Below are positions 48,501 through 59,585 of a DNA stretch of 64,000 nt, one piece after another. The translations under genes and the position numbers were made by a program. The notes under the pieces were generated by a model. That model saw nothing but the letters and a program-made list of their open reading frames with translations. It searched no databases and had not been told where the DNA came from. The DNA is taken from positions 27,521,001-27,585,000 of the forward strand of contig NC_090697.1 of the NCBI RefSeq assembly GCF_040954835.1, written 5' to 3'. Each line of letters starts with the position of its first letter. Position 1 is the first letter of the stretch. The DNA comes from Lepisosteus oculatus (lineage: Eukaryota > Chordata > Actinopteri > Semionotiformes > Lepisosteidae).

Positions 48501-49892
48501 TGAAGAAACAGAGAACGTACAGTTGCAACAAATTCAGAAAATGAGTATCAGGAAAATGGCAAAAATCACTTGTGTTGTGGTGTTCTACATTTTATTGGGC
48601 AGACATGACATAGGTAAATTTAATATACTGATTAAAATTAGACATCAACAGTTGTGATCAATGGGGATCTACTTTGAAGGTCACAGAGCAATAGAGTTCT
48701 GGACTTGTGCATCACACCAGGTTGCAGGTGCTGTCTTGCAGGAATCTGGCTCATTCCTCTCGTATAACTTTGTCAGTGTGTGCCAGTTCACTGGTCTGTA
48801 CGTGCTGAAAGCTACATAGCTCCTGAGCTCAACTGCAAAATTTCATCAGGGCTCAAATCTGCCCAAATCTGGGCTAACTATCTGTTATCTGCAAATCTGG
48901 GAGAACTATTCTCCCATTAGTAAGAAAGCTATGAAGATTTGCATTGTCCCACTGGAATTTTTTCAAGTCTGATGGAGCCCATGGAAGGGCAATTCTGTAA
49001 GAGGAGTTCTATAGCAACTAGAACTTCCCAGACCATCACACGTGGACTTTCCCAGGAACTGGTCAGCTATGCACAACAATTATGGGATTGTTAAGTAATT
49101 TAGACTACACTCCATGACAGCCATTGGTTGGTCAGTACAAAATCTTCATTTACTGCTAAAGAGTTGTACTGGCACTGGCAAGCCCAGCTGTAGTGATTTA
49201 ATAAACCTTTGAACACACAGGGCATGAAGACGTCATGTTTTTCTTTCTTAGATTTTCAACCTTTTTGTCAAATCACCTTGTCACCTGTGCCCCATCAACC
49301 CTCTCACTAATGAGGCAATTAAGTACCTATGCAAAAGTATGTCTTTCGCACCTGTCATGACCCATCAATATATCAAAAAAAGAATTAATCAAAATAAAGA
49401 AACATTTAATAGTTCTGAATATTTTTTCTGAACGCCTACTTGCATAAACAGAGTTTATTTCAGCATGTATAATTTCCTGCCAGGATTCTAACCTAGAAAT
49501 AATTCTGCCAGAAGCTTATACTTAACTTGCCATAGTTTCTCTTAAACATTACAATCTGCCTTGCACATGAAATCCAGTTATTTTCCATCTTTTAAAAAAG
49601 CCCAAGCTGTATGATGCAAAGACATGTCAAGACCCAACTATGAGATGTTGTGCATACACTAATAATAACAACAATATAATCAATAGTACAAAAATAGATA
49701 ACAAATATCAAAGGACTTTATAAAAAAACCTTCTCTCATTCTCAAGTCTCCTTTTCATTGTCTTTTGTATTACATTCTGGTCTGTCTGTCTCTGATTAAG
49801 GTCAAAGTTGTTTGAACTATAAAGCATCAAAATAGGGAAAGAAAGGAGACCTTACCCATATACAAGATGACAAACACTGCCACAAGCTGCAT
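42167..49892 (-). CDS. predicted secreted protein with two C-type lectin-like domains
   Basis: Five exons in one frame, every intron phase 1: 49892-49856, 48416-48363, 45091-44744, 43439-43317, 42513-42167 (909 nt, 302 residues plus stop). Order: signal peptide (MQLVAVFVILYMG), short N-terminal piece, C-type lectin-like domain 1 (about 31-147), a Thr/Pro-rich linker (about 147-188), and domain 2 (about 188-302). No membrane segment follows, so secretion is predicted. Uniform phase-1 introns are usual for exon-shuffled extracellular modules. Domain 1 lacks EPN/QPD; domain 2 has QPD but no WND. Ligand unknown. The closest class I can suggest is the small multi-CTLD lectins of fish (CLEC20A-like or mannose-receptor-like), at low certainty. 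Introns hold two transposon relics. Confidence 0.82.
42690..42800 (+). repeat. partial R1 repeat
   Basis: Weak copy: aaagagaccatttggtc, tagctaattgc and aaatgatctgagatcc. Confidence 0.4.
43317..43439 (-). CDS. lectin gene exon 4, Thr/Pro-rich linker
   Basis: Forty-one codons, 123 nt, phase 1 at both ends, encoding VRTTKNTVPTSPHQTPAYDE and neighbouring Thr/Pro residues. It looks like a mucin-type O-glycosylated spacer between the two lectin-like domains (inference). Confidence 0.75.
43908..44048 (+). repeat. R1 dispersed repeat copy in lectin gene intron 3
   Basis: Reads caaacaagaagaggctg, then taattaatccgatgatctc, atttcttgaaagaagcc and ggcttcaacaacatgg. Truncated at the 3' side. Confidence 0.7.
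44744..45091 (-). CDS. lectin gene exon 3, first C-type lectin-like domain
   Basis: One exon of exactly 116 codons, phase 1 on both sides. Landmarks: a leading Cys (NSSCGPLS), then WNSARCFCQKHFTDLAVLS, VLWIGLEWRNTSYVWID, KTCVILEKDKWYPEDC and TTSFLCC. Five N-glycosylation sequons (NSS, NIS, NTS, NES, NTT) lie within this one domain. No EPN/QPD triplet, so classical sugar binding is unlikely. Confidence 0.87.
46020..46295 (+). mobile_element. Tc1-like 3' relic in lectin gene intron 2
   Basis: Ordered remnants of a Tc1 transposase 3' half: gaatgttcttgagtggctta (VLEWL), tcaaggtcttattgtgacc (decayed SQSPDL), aaattccactaccccatca and caaatctggtagagactta. No intact frame. Confidence 0.5.
47400..47639 (+). 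mobile_element. BED/hAT-type transposase N-terminal fragment
   Basis: An 80-codon open frame encodes KICNASVYAKKGKVEQHFKT, then AHKTYDVDFLDKSKLRKGKV and EKFKSQLAA. This resembles the zinc-finger start of hAT-derived proteins of the ZBED/GTF2IRD2 type (C..C..., a helix with H....H, then LR..K...LKSQL). The catalytic part is absent and an in-frame stop follows. It is plus-strand, inside a minus-strand lectin-gene intron, and is a transposon remnant. Confidence 0.6.
48363..48416 (-). CDS. lectin gene exon 2
   Basis: 54 nt, phase 1 on both sides, encoding GWEKAEGTACDDPLSLTEG across its borders. Acceptor CTGTTTAG, donor GAAG|GTAAGG. It connects the signal peptide to domain 1. Confidence 0.75.
49856..49892 (-). 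CDS. lectin gene exon 1, signal peptide
   Basis: Starts ATGCAGCTTGTGGCAGTG and encodes MQLVAVFVILYM, a strongly hydrophobic leader, with donor ATGG|GTAAGG. The short leader-only first exon is typical of secreted lectins. The ATG is the first in frame. Confidence 0.75.
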
Positions 49893-50834
49893 TTGTGTGT
49901 CTGTTGTGAGTGTAGTGGAATGAAAAAGAATCTGTTCTGACAGGACAGCCTGCTCTGTGGCAGACACAGACTTTCCATCACAACACATACAAAATGACTC
50001 ACACTACGTAGATTGTGGTTTGTCTTTGTTTGTATATGTTTGGGTTTGTTAAACCCTGGTTGTTAAAAAAGGAAGTATAAGATTCATCTCTGAGATGTTG
50101 AAAAAACACAAGCAGGCATTTTCCCAACTAAGTAACCTCCAATGTGAAGTACAATGAAAATCATATTTACAGTACTGGAAAGACTTATACATCTTATACG
50201 TGTATGTATGTGCTTCCACTATTGTGCAAAGGTCTTAAATGTCTTAAACCCAAATGAAGAGTTACATTAATGTTTGACTTTTATTGTTATTAATTAAGCT
50301 TAGTTTGGGAGATTGACTTGATTTAGGATTGTATTGATTAAACTCTTCAAAAATGATTACAAACACACAATATGAAGTATTGAAGTAGCTAATCCATTAC
50401 ATTTGCCAATCAAATCAAATCGGATCATTGTCAGGTATTCCTCATCATTAACATAATTTGTTCCGCCCACCAAATTCAGATGATCCTAAGAAGGCTAGGC
50501 TTTGTACTGTCAACTATACATCTTGCTGGATTAGCTGTGAGCTTAAACAAATGATGCATTGTTTTCAAAACCCTGAAAAGCCTGGTCTGTCAATGCAGCT
50601 CTAATCCTTTCACTAAATTGAAATATAAATCTGTTTCGGAGAACAAAAGACCCTGACTCCTTTCATTCGGCTAATTGACAACTTTTGAGATCTTCTAAAG
50701 AATTAAGTGAAAACAAACAATTAAAACCGTGGATGGTTTCTATTTTGGGGAGAAACAGAACAATACAATCACCGACGTCTATTTTTTAAAAATAAGGTCA
50801 CTATCCTTTAAATCAAATTGGTAAAAAGACATTG

Positions 50835-51405
50835 CGACACATCAAGTTCAAGTTCAAGTTTATTGTCATTATACTCATTTACAGGTATATGGTATAACAA
50901 AATGCTATTGAGCTAGCTCTCAGATGGTAAGTAGTACAAGAAACAACAATACAATTGTATAATAAAAGAAAGACAGAGACAACAGGCAGTGTGCAAAAAC
51001 AACAACAGGCAGTGTGCAAAACAACATCAGATGTGCAAAAACATGCATCAACAGAATGAAATAAAAGGATAGAGATCATGGGGAGTGAGCTTTTTGACAT
51101 GTAACGTAGAGGTAGATTTCAATGTGTGTTTGAGTTTTTGGTTAGAAAGAAGGCACTGTGAGGTTCAGATCATAGGTGAGAGAGGCTTGGAGTTTAATAG
51201 TTTGATAGTGCGGGGGTAAAAACTGTCTCTGAGTCTGGTAGTCCGGGCCCGAATGCTCCGGTACCGTTTTCCAGATGGTAGAGGGTCATACAGTCTGTAG
51301 ATGGGGTGTGTGGGGTCTTTGATGATGCTTAAAGCTTTCGTCAAGCACCATCTGTCATAAATGTCCTGTATAGATGGGAGGGCAACCCATATCATATGAT
51401 CTCAA
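50835..51405 (-). mobile_element. 3' end of a non-LTR retrotransposon (L2/CR1-like)
   Basis: The minus strand at 51395-51165 encodes the C-terminus of a LINE protein, open for 76 codons: ALPSIQDIYDRWCLTKALSI, then IKDPTHPIYRLYDPLPSGKR and RARTTRLRDSFYPRTIKLLN. The 3'UTR follows to caagtttattgtcattatac at 50845. It is 5'-truncated, as is usual for LINE insertions. Confidence 0.8.
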
Positions 51406-52259
51406 ACTTAAAAATACATAAAATGTCAACATGTAGTAAAAATATAAGTCATGCATGCACCTCTTTTCCATATTTATATATTTGTCTATTGCCCTTAAAG
51501 TCATTATAATCACTTGTTTTGCATGGAGATTGTGAAATACAATTATCAGAGAGGAATACGCTGAGGAAACGACACTCCTCTATATGCAATGAGATACTGT
51601 ATACAGTACATATAGTGGCGATCTGCTAGCCGGTTCCAGTGGTGTGGGTAAGAAAGAGGCAGGAGACGGCTGCTCAGGCTCACAACCCAGTTTATTGCCC
51701 TTTTCATTAGAGCAGGGTGTGATAGTCACGGAGTAGGAGCATCAGCGTGTGGATGCACATGAGAGAAAAGGGTTTGAGTAAGTACTTCCCTTGGATATTA
51801 TTGGAGAGGAAGAGGAAAGATTGAGTCTAGTAAAGGGGCAAAGGGAGGGGGTCATGGTCCAGTCCACTGCTGGTACTGCAGACCACTACAATATCTTTAA
51901 GCTTAAATGTGTGATATGTGGACTTACATCCACCAAAAAACAAAACGAAACAAATACTTTTCAAATTCTAAAATATTGTATCTATCAGCAAATAAACATT
52001 GATCGAAGTAATGGGGTTTCTTACAGGATTTGTATTAAGCCTGTTTCACTGTCTAACGTATAGCTATACTACAGTATGCTGATATGCTAATGAAACCTGA
52101 CAAAGTAAAACTGTGCAACAGAAGAACTGTCATGATGTATGGCTGTACCCTGTTGATGAACCCTGATAAAGTACAGATATACCATGCTGAAGACCCTTCC
52201 TAAGAATTAAACAGCTATCCGTGGCTGCTGGCATTAACTTAAATTCAAGTGAAGCACAA

Positions 52260-52620
52260 TTCAGTAGGAGTGGTTAAATAGAATGTTTATTCCTTAAGGT
52301 CTGCTGTGGTGATCTCTGTGCTCAGAGACTGATAAAGCAGTAGGAATGGTCATATAGCAGAGTTTAGTGTGTTTATTGCATTAGGTCTGCAGGTCTGCTG
52401 TAGTGTTCTGTGTGCTCAGAGACTGAGAAAGTGGTAGGAGTGTTCACAGAGTTTAGTGAGTTTATAGCATGGGGTCTGCTGTACTGGTCTGTGTGCAAAG
52501 AGACTAAGAAAGCAGTAAGAGTGTTTATTGAGTTTAGTGTATTTATTGCATTAAGTCTGCTATAGTGCTCTGCATGCTCAGAGACTGAAAAAGCAGTAGG
52601 GCTGTTCTGCTAGTGCAGCT
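52260..52620. repeat. degenerate tandem repeat, unit about 85-100 bp
   Basis: Four imperfect units share gtgctcagagactgataaag, agcagtagga, agagtttagtg, tgtttattgcatt and ggtctgctgtagtg. Confidence 0.7.
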
Positions 52621-52757
52621 TCTGCAGATAGATCAATTCCACTGATCTAATGTAAGCAGTTAGGATAGGATTGGGCTCCTCTAGTCTTGGATAGCCACTG
52701 TCCAGCAGGTCTAATCATTCTAACCTTGAATTATCCATACAGTAATAACATACAGTA

Positions 52758-52832
52758 AGAATGGTTACAAACAAGAGGAGGCTATTTGGCCCATCAAGCC
52801 AAGGACCAAAGAATCCAGCTGTTTCCCAAAAG
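52758..52832 (+). repeat. partial R1 repeat
   Basis: Reads atggttacaaacaagagg, aggctatttggcccatcaag and ccagctgtttc, then joins abruptly to the LINE fragment. Confidence 0.6.
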
Positions 52833-52844
52833 ACACCACAGTCT

Positions 52845-53640
52845 CAGCTTGAACATTAACTGTGACAAGACTGAAGTCATGCTTATTGGTACCCCCCATC
52901 AACTTCGTAAAGCCAGTCCTGTAACCCTGTCTGTAGATGGCTCTTTACTTGAGCTCCAATCAAAATTGAAAAACCTTGGGGTTATATTCGATTCTGGCTT
53001 AACATTCGACCCACATGTACAGCATACTGTCAAAACATCTTTTTTTCACCTTAGAAATATCGCAAGACTACGCCCTATGCTATCATTAACTGTGGCTGAA
53101 AAGCTAATCAACATATTTGTATTCTCTCGAATTGACTACTGCAATGCTCTGCTCCCTGGGGTATCTAAATCTACTCTGAACAAGCTGCAGTATGTCCAAA
53201 ATTCAGCAGCCAGAATCCTGACCAGGTCTAGTGCAAGTGTTCACATTACTCCTATCCTGGAGTCCTTGCACTGGCTTCCGGTCAAATTCCGCGTAGACTT
53301 TAAAATCCTCATGCTCACCTACAAGGCTTTACATGGCTTGGCACCTCAATACCTGTCTGAACTTTTATCGCCCTACTCCCCACCTCGCAACCTCCGCTCT
53401 TCAAATTCTGCCCTCCTTACTGTCCCCCCAAGCCCGTCTACATTGTATGGGCGACAGGGCCTTCTCCTGCTATGCCCCCAAGCTCTGGAACTCTTTGCCC
53501 AAGGATATTAGAGAGTCACCTTCTCTAAACTCCTTCAAATCCAGACTCAAAACCCTCCTTTTCAGAAAAGCCTTTACTTAACTGGTTCCATTCTTCACCC
53601 CTCTGCTCTTCTTAATACCATCTTCCATGGTCTCCTCTAT
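52845..53640 (+). mobile_element. LINE reverse-transcriptase fragment (L2/CR1-like)
   Basis: Encodes the C-terminal half of a fish non-LTR polymerase: NINCDKTEVMLIGTPHQL, NLGVIFDSGLTFDPH, FSRIDYCNALLPGV, YVQNSAARILTR, LESLHWLPVKFRVDFKILML, TYKALHGLAPQYLSELL. A frameshift near 53440 moves the end to another frame, where PKLWNSLPKDIRES and KSRLKTLLFRKAFT follow. The catalytic palm lies upstream and is missing. It is dead. Confidence 0.88.
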
Positions 53641-54249
53641 TGTTATTGTTGTATTGTTGTAATTATAATTCATTTGTTACTTCTAGAGTGTTCACTAATC
53701 CCCTTAAATTGGTGTCATCAATACATTTGTAAAGTCCAGGAACTGGGAACTGTCATCAATATCGTTACATAATTAGTTCAGATAAATCAAGAAAATCCAG
53801 TTGTACTTGAGAGGTACAGTACAGGGTGTAGGCTTTTTAATTTCCATTTCAAGTGAACTCTAACCTGCTTAAGTGAGCAATTCCCTGTATCCTTGGTCAA
53901 AATGAAACTGTTCCAAGTGGGAACAGAACTGATGAATTAAGGGTGACCCTGGTGGATCATATCTCTCCAGGACAAAGGCTGGACACGCCTGTGGAAAAGA
54001 CTGTGCAGCCTCTTATCAACTTTCACTGGGATCATGAAGCTCTCTGGTTTAACAGTAACTCCCTAGAATCTAATGTACAACCCTACTGAACACAACTTCA
54101 CAATTTCTTTCTTTACTTCCTTTTTGATTTTGTTGTGTATTGCATTGTGTGTGTTATTGTGTAGTACTTTGAGTTTCCCACAAAACTCCTCAGAAATACA
54201 ATGGCATTAGCATACTAATTACTGGATTACCTATTCTGATGACCTCTCA

Positions 54250-54460
54250 TCTACCTAACTAATCCATTGAGCTGACACTTCTATCCGTAGAAACTTACAT
54301 TTGCACCCCTTTATACAGCTTGGTAATTTGCAGGAACAATTCAGGTGAGGTACCTTGCTCAAGGGTACAACAGCAGGGTCTCATCTGGGATTCAAACCCA
54401 CCCTCTTCTAGTTACAAATCCACTTTGACCACCGATCAGCACTGCTGTCCACCTGTTGTG
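54250..54460 (-). mobile_element. tRNA-derived V-SINE-like element, minus orientation
   Basis: The minus strand carries a tRNA-like head (gcagtgctgatcggtggtc, B-box as gggtttgaatccc) and a body with cttgagcaaggtacctc. It resembles the element at 62805. Confidence 0.55.
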
Positions 54461-54479
54461 GAGAAAAAGGAGCATAAAA

Positions 54480-54700
54480 ATGCTTACAAGTTAGAGTAGG
54501 GCATTTTTACTGTATACATCCTTTGGTTACTAGTAACTAATTGACATGTGGAGTTTCTTGGAAGAAGACAGAGCATCAGCTTTGACAACATGAATGAATA
54601 ATTTGTTTCAGTACCCCTCATTACTTTGTGTAAAGAAGTGTGTCCTCATTATACAACTTTAACACAACACCTCAGTATTTACATTATAAGTTTTAACTAT
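54480..54700 (+). repeat. diverged R1 repeat
   Basis: Weak family matches: cttacaagttagagtagg, gtttcttggaagaagaca, tcagctttgacaacatga and tttgtgtaaagaagtgtg. Confidence 0.5.
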
Positions 54701-55795
54701 CCTAACAGTCAGTTTTCTTTTTAGTGCTTCCCCATACTGTCTAGAAGATAAAAAAAAACATCAGCATAAACACCTCTGCCTTTTCAGAGTAGTTGCCTTT
54801 TCAAACTAGTTTCCAAGTTTTGTTTTTATATTTCCAGTTTCTGTTTTTGCTACCTGCATGTCTATATTACGTCATGTGCCAAAGTCTTAAATCTTAGGTG
54901 AATCCTTTTGAAAGTCCTTTTGCAGCTTCTATCATGATTTCTCATCTTCCTACACTGATATCAATATTTACTAGATACTAACTGTTCCAGAGTCTAGTCT
55001 ATTAATATTTTATGAGGAATTTATTAAAAGGATTCTGAAAGTCTCCATATGCAGTCCCATATCATATGCTCTGTTTGTATATATCACTGCTGTTGTTTGC
55101 TCAAAGAACTGTAGCAGTCTCTAAACTCTAGTGAACTCTATCAATTAATCAAGCAAGACTTACTGCACATTTTATAAATCCATGCTGACTGTACCCCAGT
55201 CCCAGGATAGAAACTAGAAACATCTGCATCTCGGAAACGGGAGAAAATGTATTTTCATATGTCGGATGGAAGGATGAATAATTTTGAGCACAGAAGAATA
55301 TGATCAAAACAAACCATATTTCTACCTACTAGGAAAAGCATAAGGATTAGAAGAGTGAACAATTGAAATTTGTCATTATTGCTGTTTACTAATGAAATTT
55401 GTATTTTGGATCAAAAGATTAAAATGAGGCAAAGGTACAGGAGGTTAAACATGGCTTAACATGTATGCAAAATAATACCTAGAAACAAAAGCTGAAACTC
55501 TGTATTTTCTTTCAATCTGAAATACAAATTTCACCAGTGGAAAGCAGAAATGACAAATTTCACTCTACTGTCTCAATACATACAGTTTTCAATGTATTAA
55601 ATACAGTATGTTGTTATTAACTCAGGCTCTACAGGGAGAAAGAAGGTGACGTATTGGGCACACTGATATTACACATGGGGTTATGTGATCAATTTGGTGA
55701 CTAAACAACTGTGCTTGAACACCTCCTCTAGTCCAGATCTCCAACAGGCTCTAATCTACAGTACCATAAACCTGTGTGGTAGCTGAGCTCCTTCT

Positions 55796-56065
55796 ATGTG
55801 GCTTTTTTTTGCTTATATACATATATAAGCATATTACTTATATTATACTATTATACAGTTACCACACTATTATATACTGTAGTTTATACTATACTGCATA
55901 TAATGTATATATTCTATATAGTTTATATACAGTATATACAGTATTTCCACACTGTTGTACAGTTACCATCCTACAGTGTATATACATACTGTATATACAG
56001 TAGTTTATACTATATTTTATACAGTATAGCTTATATATTCTATACTGTACCTTTAATACAGAATT
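55796..56065. repeat. AT-rich palindromic TATACTGTATA-type tract
   Basis: Many overlapping copies of tatactgtata, tacagta and atatacagtata give potential cruciform sequence. The open frames here are composition artefacts. Confidence 0.65.
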
Positions 56066-57364
56066 ACATTTAAACGGACATTATTAAGAAGTTCATTATT
56101 AAGAAGTCTTGCTTCCTAAGCTCCAATTTCCTTCTGATGTTGGTGACTCTGAAAAGCAGTATGAAACCTGTTATTTACAGCAATATTAAGAAATAAATTA
56201 ATCATATTACACCAAGATTGAATTGAGGCTTACTTTTTTTATAAAACAATAGAAAGGGATATTTGGCACCATCAAATGTAATTCACTGTTTTTTTGTGAA
56301 ATTACGGACAAAAAACAGTTTTAACTTGACTGAAGCATGAAATTCACGTCACTCCCATAGATAAGCTTTTTGGATAGTGTTTCCTGTGCTTGAGTCTTTA
56401 AACATGATTAGTAATAAATAGAACAAGTAATAAACTAGCCTGGTTATGATATGGTGTTCAAGACTTTTTTTTTAGTTTAATGAATATATTTAAAATAGAG
56501 ACATTATGGTGCCTGACGGCAAACTTTCATGCTTTGACTCTGAGATTTTCTTATTACGAATATTCAAACCAAGCTATTCAAATAAATATTAATTGTTGAA
56601 ACAGTGAAGGGATTGGGAACAGATGTTTTCCATAACAGGCCTGTGCAAATGAGCAAGCAAATGTCTCAGGACTAGAAACACTAGAAGAGTGAATAGCAAA
56701 GAAAGTGTATCTGACAGAAACATTCCAGTCTCATGGTACAGTACACTTTTTAACGATGAAAAATAAGGAAAGAATTGAAAGAAACTCCACTGCATTCCAG
56801 TTTTAAGCTGTGTTACACCTTTTTAGTCTGACTGATTCTTTTTACAGTAGCAATAGTAGAGCTGGGTGAAAGGGTCAGGATAGTTCATGATGGGATCAGA
56901 TTTAGAAACACCTCTTCCACAGGTGTTTCGAGGCTGATATACTGTACTGTAATCTACAGACAGGTAGAAATGTGGACAATGGCCTTTAAGGAAGAGGGCA
57001 GGAATTCATATCTCTAAACTTGAGCTATGACATCATCTGCACTTGTATTGTTTGTATAGGTGTTATGAGGAGCGCTATCTCTTTCACTGTTATAAGTTAC
57101 TGTACATTTTTCTTTTGCTCTTGATAACTGCCTTCCCTGGAAGAAAGCATCACACATTCGTGTTATTACTGACTATGTGTGCTGCAGGTGCTTCACAAGG
57201 CTCATATTTAATGTTCCTGCTCTTATGTTGGGGTCAGGTCTCTCCTGGAAAAAAGGTTTCAATCTCAAAGTGATGCCCTTGCTAAATAACAATAAGTACC
57301 CCCATCTACTGTCTCCTCTCATTGTGCATTCTCATTGTGCAGATTTTGTGTATTTCTTTACTGT

Positions 57365-57740
57365 TGTTGTCGTTCTGTAAAGAGCTTTGAGAACCACCTT
57401 TAAAGGCTCTATATAAAATAAAGATTATTATTATAAGTAATGTAGTGATAAGCACCGAGAGTCCTTTATACTGGACTTTAGAAGATAAGTTAGACTTTAG
57501 AAGATAAGTTAGCTGATAAGCAATTTCAAATCACTCGGCTAGTTAGCTGATAAGAAGATACGTTAAGACTTTAGAAGATCAGTTAGCTGATGTGTAGTGA
57601 GAGTGCTGGTGCACTATGGCTGCTGTCACATCATCCAGGTGGGGCTGCACACTGGTGGTGGTGGAGGGGAGTCCCCATTACCTATAAAGCGCTTTGAGTG
57701 GAGTGTCCAGAAAAGCACTACATAAGTGTAAGGAATTATT
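57365..57740 (+). repeat. two non-LTR tail repeats and a short tandem repeat
   Basis: 57365-57440 ends in agagctttgagaaccacc and ctctatataaaataaag; 57600-57740 contains gtggggctgcacactggtgg, ataaagcgctttgagtgg and aggaattattattata. Between them actttagaagataagttag recurs three to four times. Confidence 0.6.
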
Positions 57741-57744
57741 ATTA

Positions 57745-57930
57745 TAAGTAAGGTTACAAACGAGAGGCAGCTATTTGGCCAATCAAAATCATTCAGAATG
57801 TGAGAATCTCATGCAGTTGTTTCTTAACAGAAGCCAGGGTTTCAACTTGTATACCATTACTGGGTAGCTGGCTCTATACTCTCACCATTCTATCTTAAAA
57901 AGACCCTTAGAGAAGCCAGGTTCTCAGGTT
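57745..57930 (+). repeat. R1 dispersed repeat copy
   Basis: Reads ggttacaaacgagaggcagc, tgtttcttaacagaagcc and actgggtagctggctc. Confidence 0.65.
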
Positions 57931-58539
57931 ATTCGATGCATTACTTATTTTTACCAGTAGGTGTCACTATGTACAAAGACATTAAATGTTCTTAGGGTTA
58001 CAGTATATATTCCTTGTCAACTGAATTCTATTTTTTGTATTTTTATATTGTTTTCAGAATTTTCCCCAGCTAAACAAATATATAGGAATAAATTCATAGC
58101 TTTATGTTTTGCCTTAATACTGCGCATAACAATCCCATGGGAATGAAAATAAATGCTTCTATCTTTGTTTCTCCTGTCTCAAAGTCTGCACTACCTACCT
58201 ATTCGCTGCAGGGGAGAGAGGGTGAAGATAAAATTACAGTTTCTGTTGTCATTCCACGGACATTATGCCATAGTCCTTTTTCATGGTAACAAAAAGTGTG
58301 ATCTTCTCAAAACTCTTTTGAGAAAAGCAGATGTCTTACCTTACCTTAAAACAAGAAATAAAAAGATTTGAAATCTGGAGTCTATAATCATAAATACATT
58401 ATACCTACCTCTAAATACACCATACAAATATATACCTAACCATAAATGCACTATGCATTAAGATATTCAAATTCATAGTTCTTTATTGATTAGTATAAAC
58501 ATCATCCTGTTGAATATGAGATGCTTTTTTCAGTTCCCC

Positions 58540-59145
58540 TTTGTGGAGTGACCAGAATATTATTGACTCCTGGACATTCACTCCCATATCAACCACTGAA
58601 CTCTGTAGCTATTTCAAAGTCTGTCCCTCCACAGTTTCCTCCTTGCCCAGCTGATCAGTGTGGAGAGACAGGCTGTTCCAGACAGTGTCTGGGTGCCTTC
58701 CACTTCTCAAAGACTGACTTCACCAGGCTCAAAGAGATATTAATCATTTCTGAATTGTTTATATACACTTCTCCTGAATTCTTTCTACTACTTTATCACT
58801 GAGCTGTTTTGAAAGCTCCTTGGACTTGAATCTTTTCTTTAAATTCACTCCCTGTGGGTCCCTACAGAGCCAAGTGTATTTATCCTTTAATAAGTTGGCA
58901 ACTACGCAAGAACATACCAAAAGCACTTTCTGAGCACAATCTCTGTAAGGTTCCTCAGTAAGGGTTACAAGCAGAGTTTCGTTTTTTTGCTGTATTACTT
59001 CTTCATCCATAAAAAGGTTCCATTTTTTAAAACTCTGATTAAAAGTGTTCACTTTAAAAAAATGTTCATATGAGTTTTCATTTACTTATATGAAACCTCA
59101 TTGATAGGGGGTGAAAACATTTGCAACCACTGCTCCTCAGCAGCC
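58540..59145 (-). mobile_element. Tc1-like N-terminal relic, minus orientation
   Basis: The minus strand begins with a terminal-repeat-like gcaaatgttttcaccccc (about 59105-59125), then encodes FKSKELSKQLSDKVVERIQ, the usual Tc1 opening with its first helix. Next comes decayed sequence for the second helix-turn-helix (cagtctttgagaagtggaag) and a GRPSxLS-like part (ggctgtctctccacactga). The catalytic part is missing. Confidence 0.6.
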
Positions 59146-59497
59146 AGAGACCATACAGCAGTGGATCTACTGTCCTTGAATGAGAATACAAGTTAAGTGT
59201 CCTTTTAACACATTGAATCTGCCATAAGCTCTTCAGAACTTTGAGGTGACCAGCTCCTGGTATCTTTTGTTATCCTTAAATTGTCAACGCATCCAAGCAT
59301 TCTCGTTGCTAATGTCAATTTGGAAATATGATATTGAATGTACGATTTTAACATCAATTGATTTAAATTTAAAGCTTTTTTCTACCCAGGTGTGTGTAGA
59401 AATTTCTATAAAGAGAATATCTGACTGCACTGCATGTTAATACATAGAAAATGTATAAAATATTAGGTGGGTAGCTGCGTCAGCATGCGTAGGATGC

Positions 59498-59585
59498 AAA
59501 GGAACAAGTAATAGGTTTATTCCATGCTGAAAAAAAGAAGAAAGAGAACACAACGTTTCGGCCATGGAGCCTTCTTCACGTATAA
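59498..59585 (-). mobile_element. Penelope-like element tail, copy B
   Basis: Same layout as copy A on the minus strand, with the stem-loop GGCTCCATGGCC and GAAACGTTGTGT preserved. The upstream core reads GTGAAGA in place of CTGAAGA. Confidence 0.6.

Noticed and set aside
48590-49210. Possible further DNA-transposon relic in lectin gene intron 1
   Set aside because: Some phrases felt familiar, but I could not recognise termini or a transposase motif, so it is not called.
53333-53581. Separate gene beside the LINE fragment
   Set aside because: It is the continuation of the same LINE protein after a frameshift near 53440.
55776-56073. Hydrophobic Tyr/Ile-rich ORFs
   Set aside because: Products of the TATACTGTATA composition, not membrane proteins.
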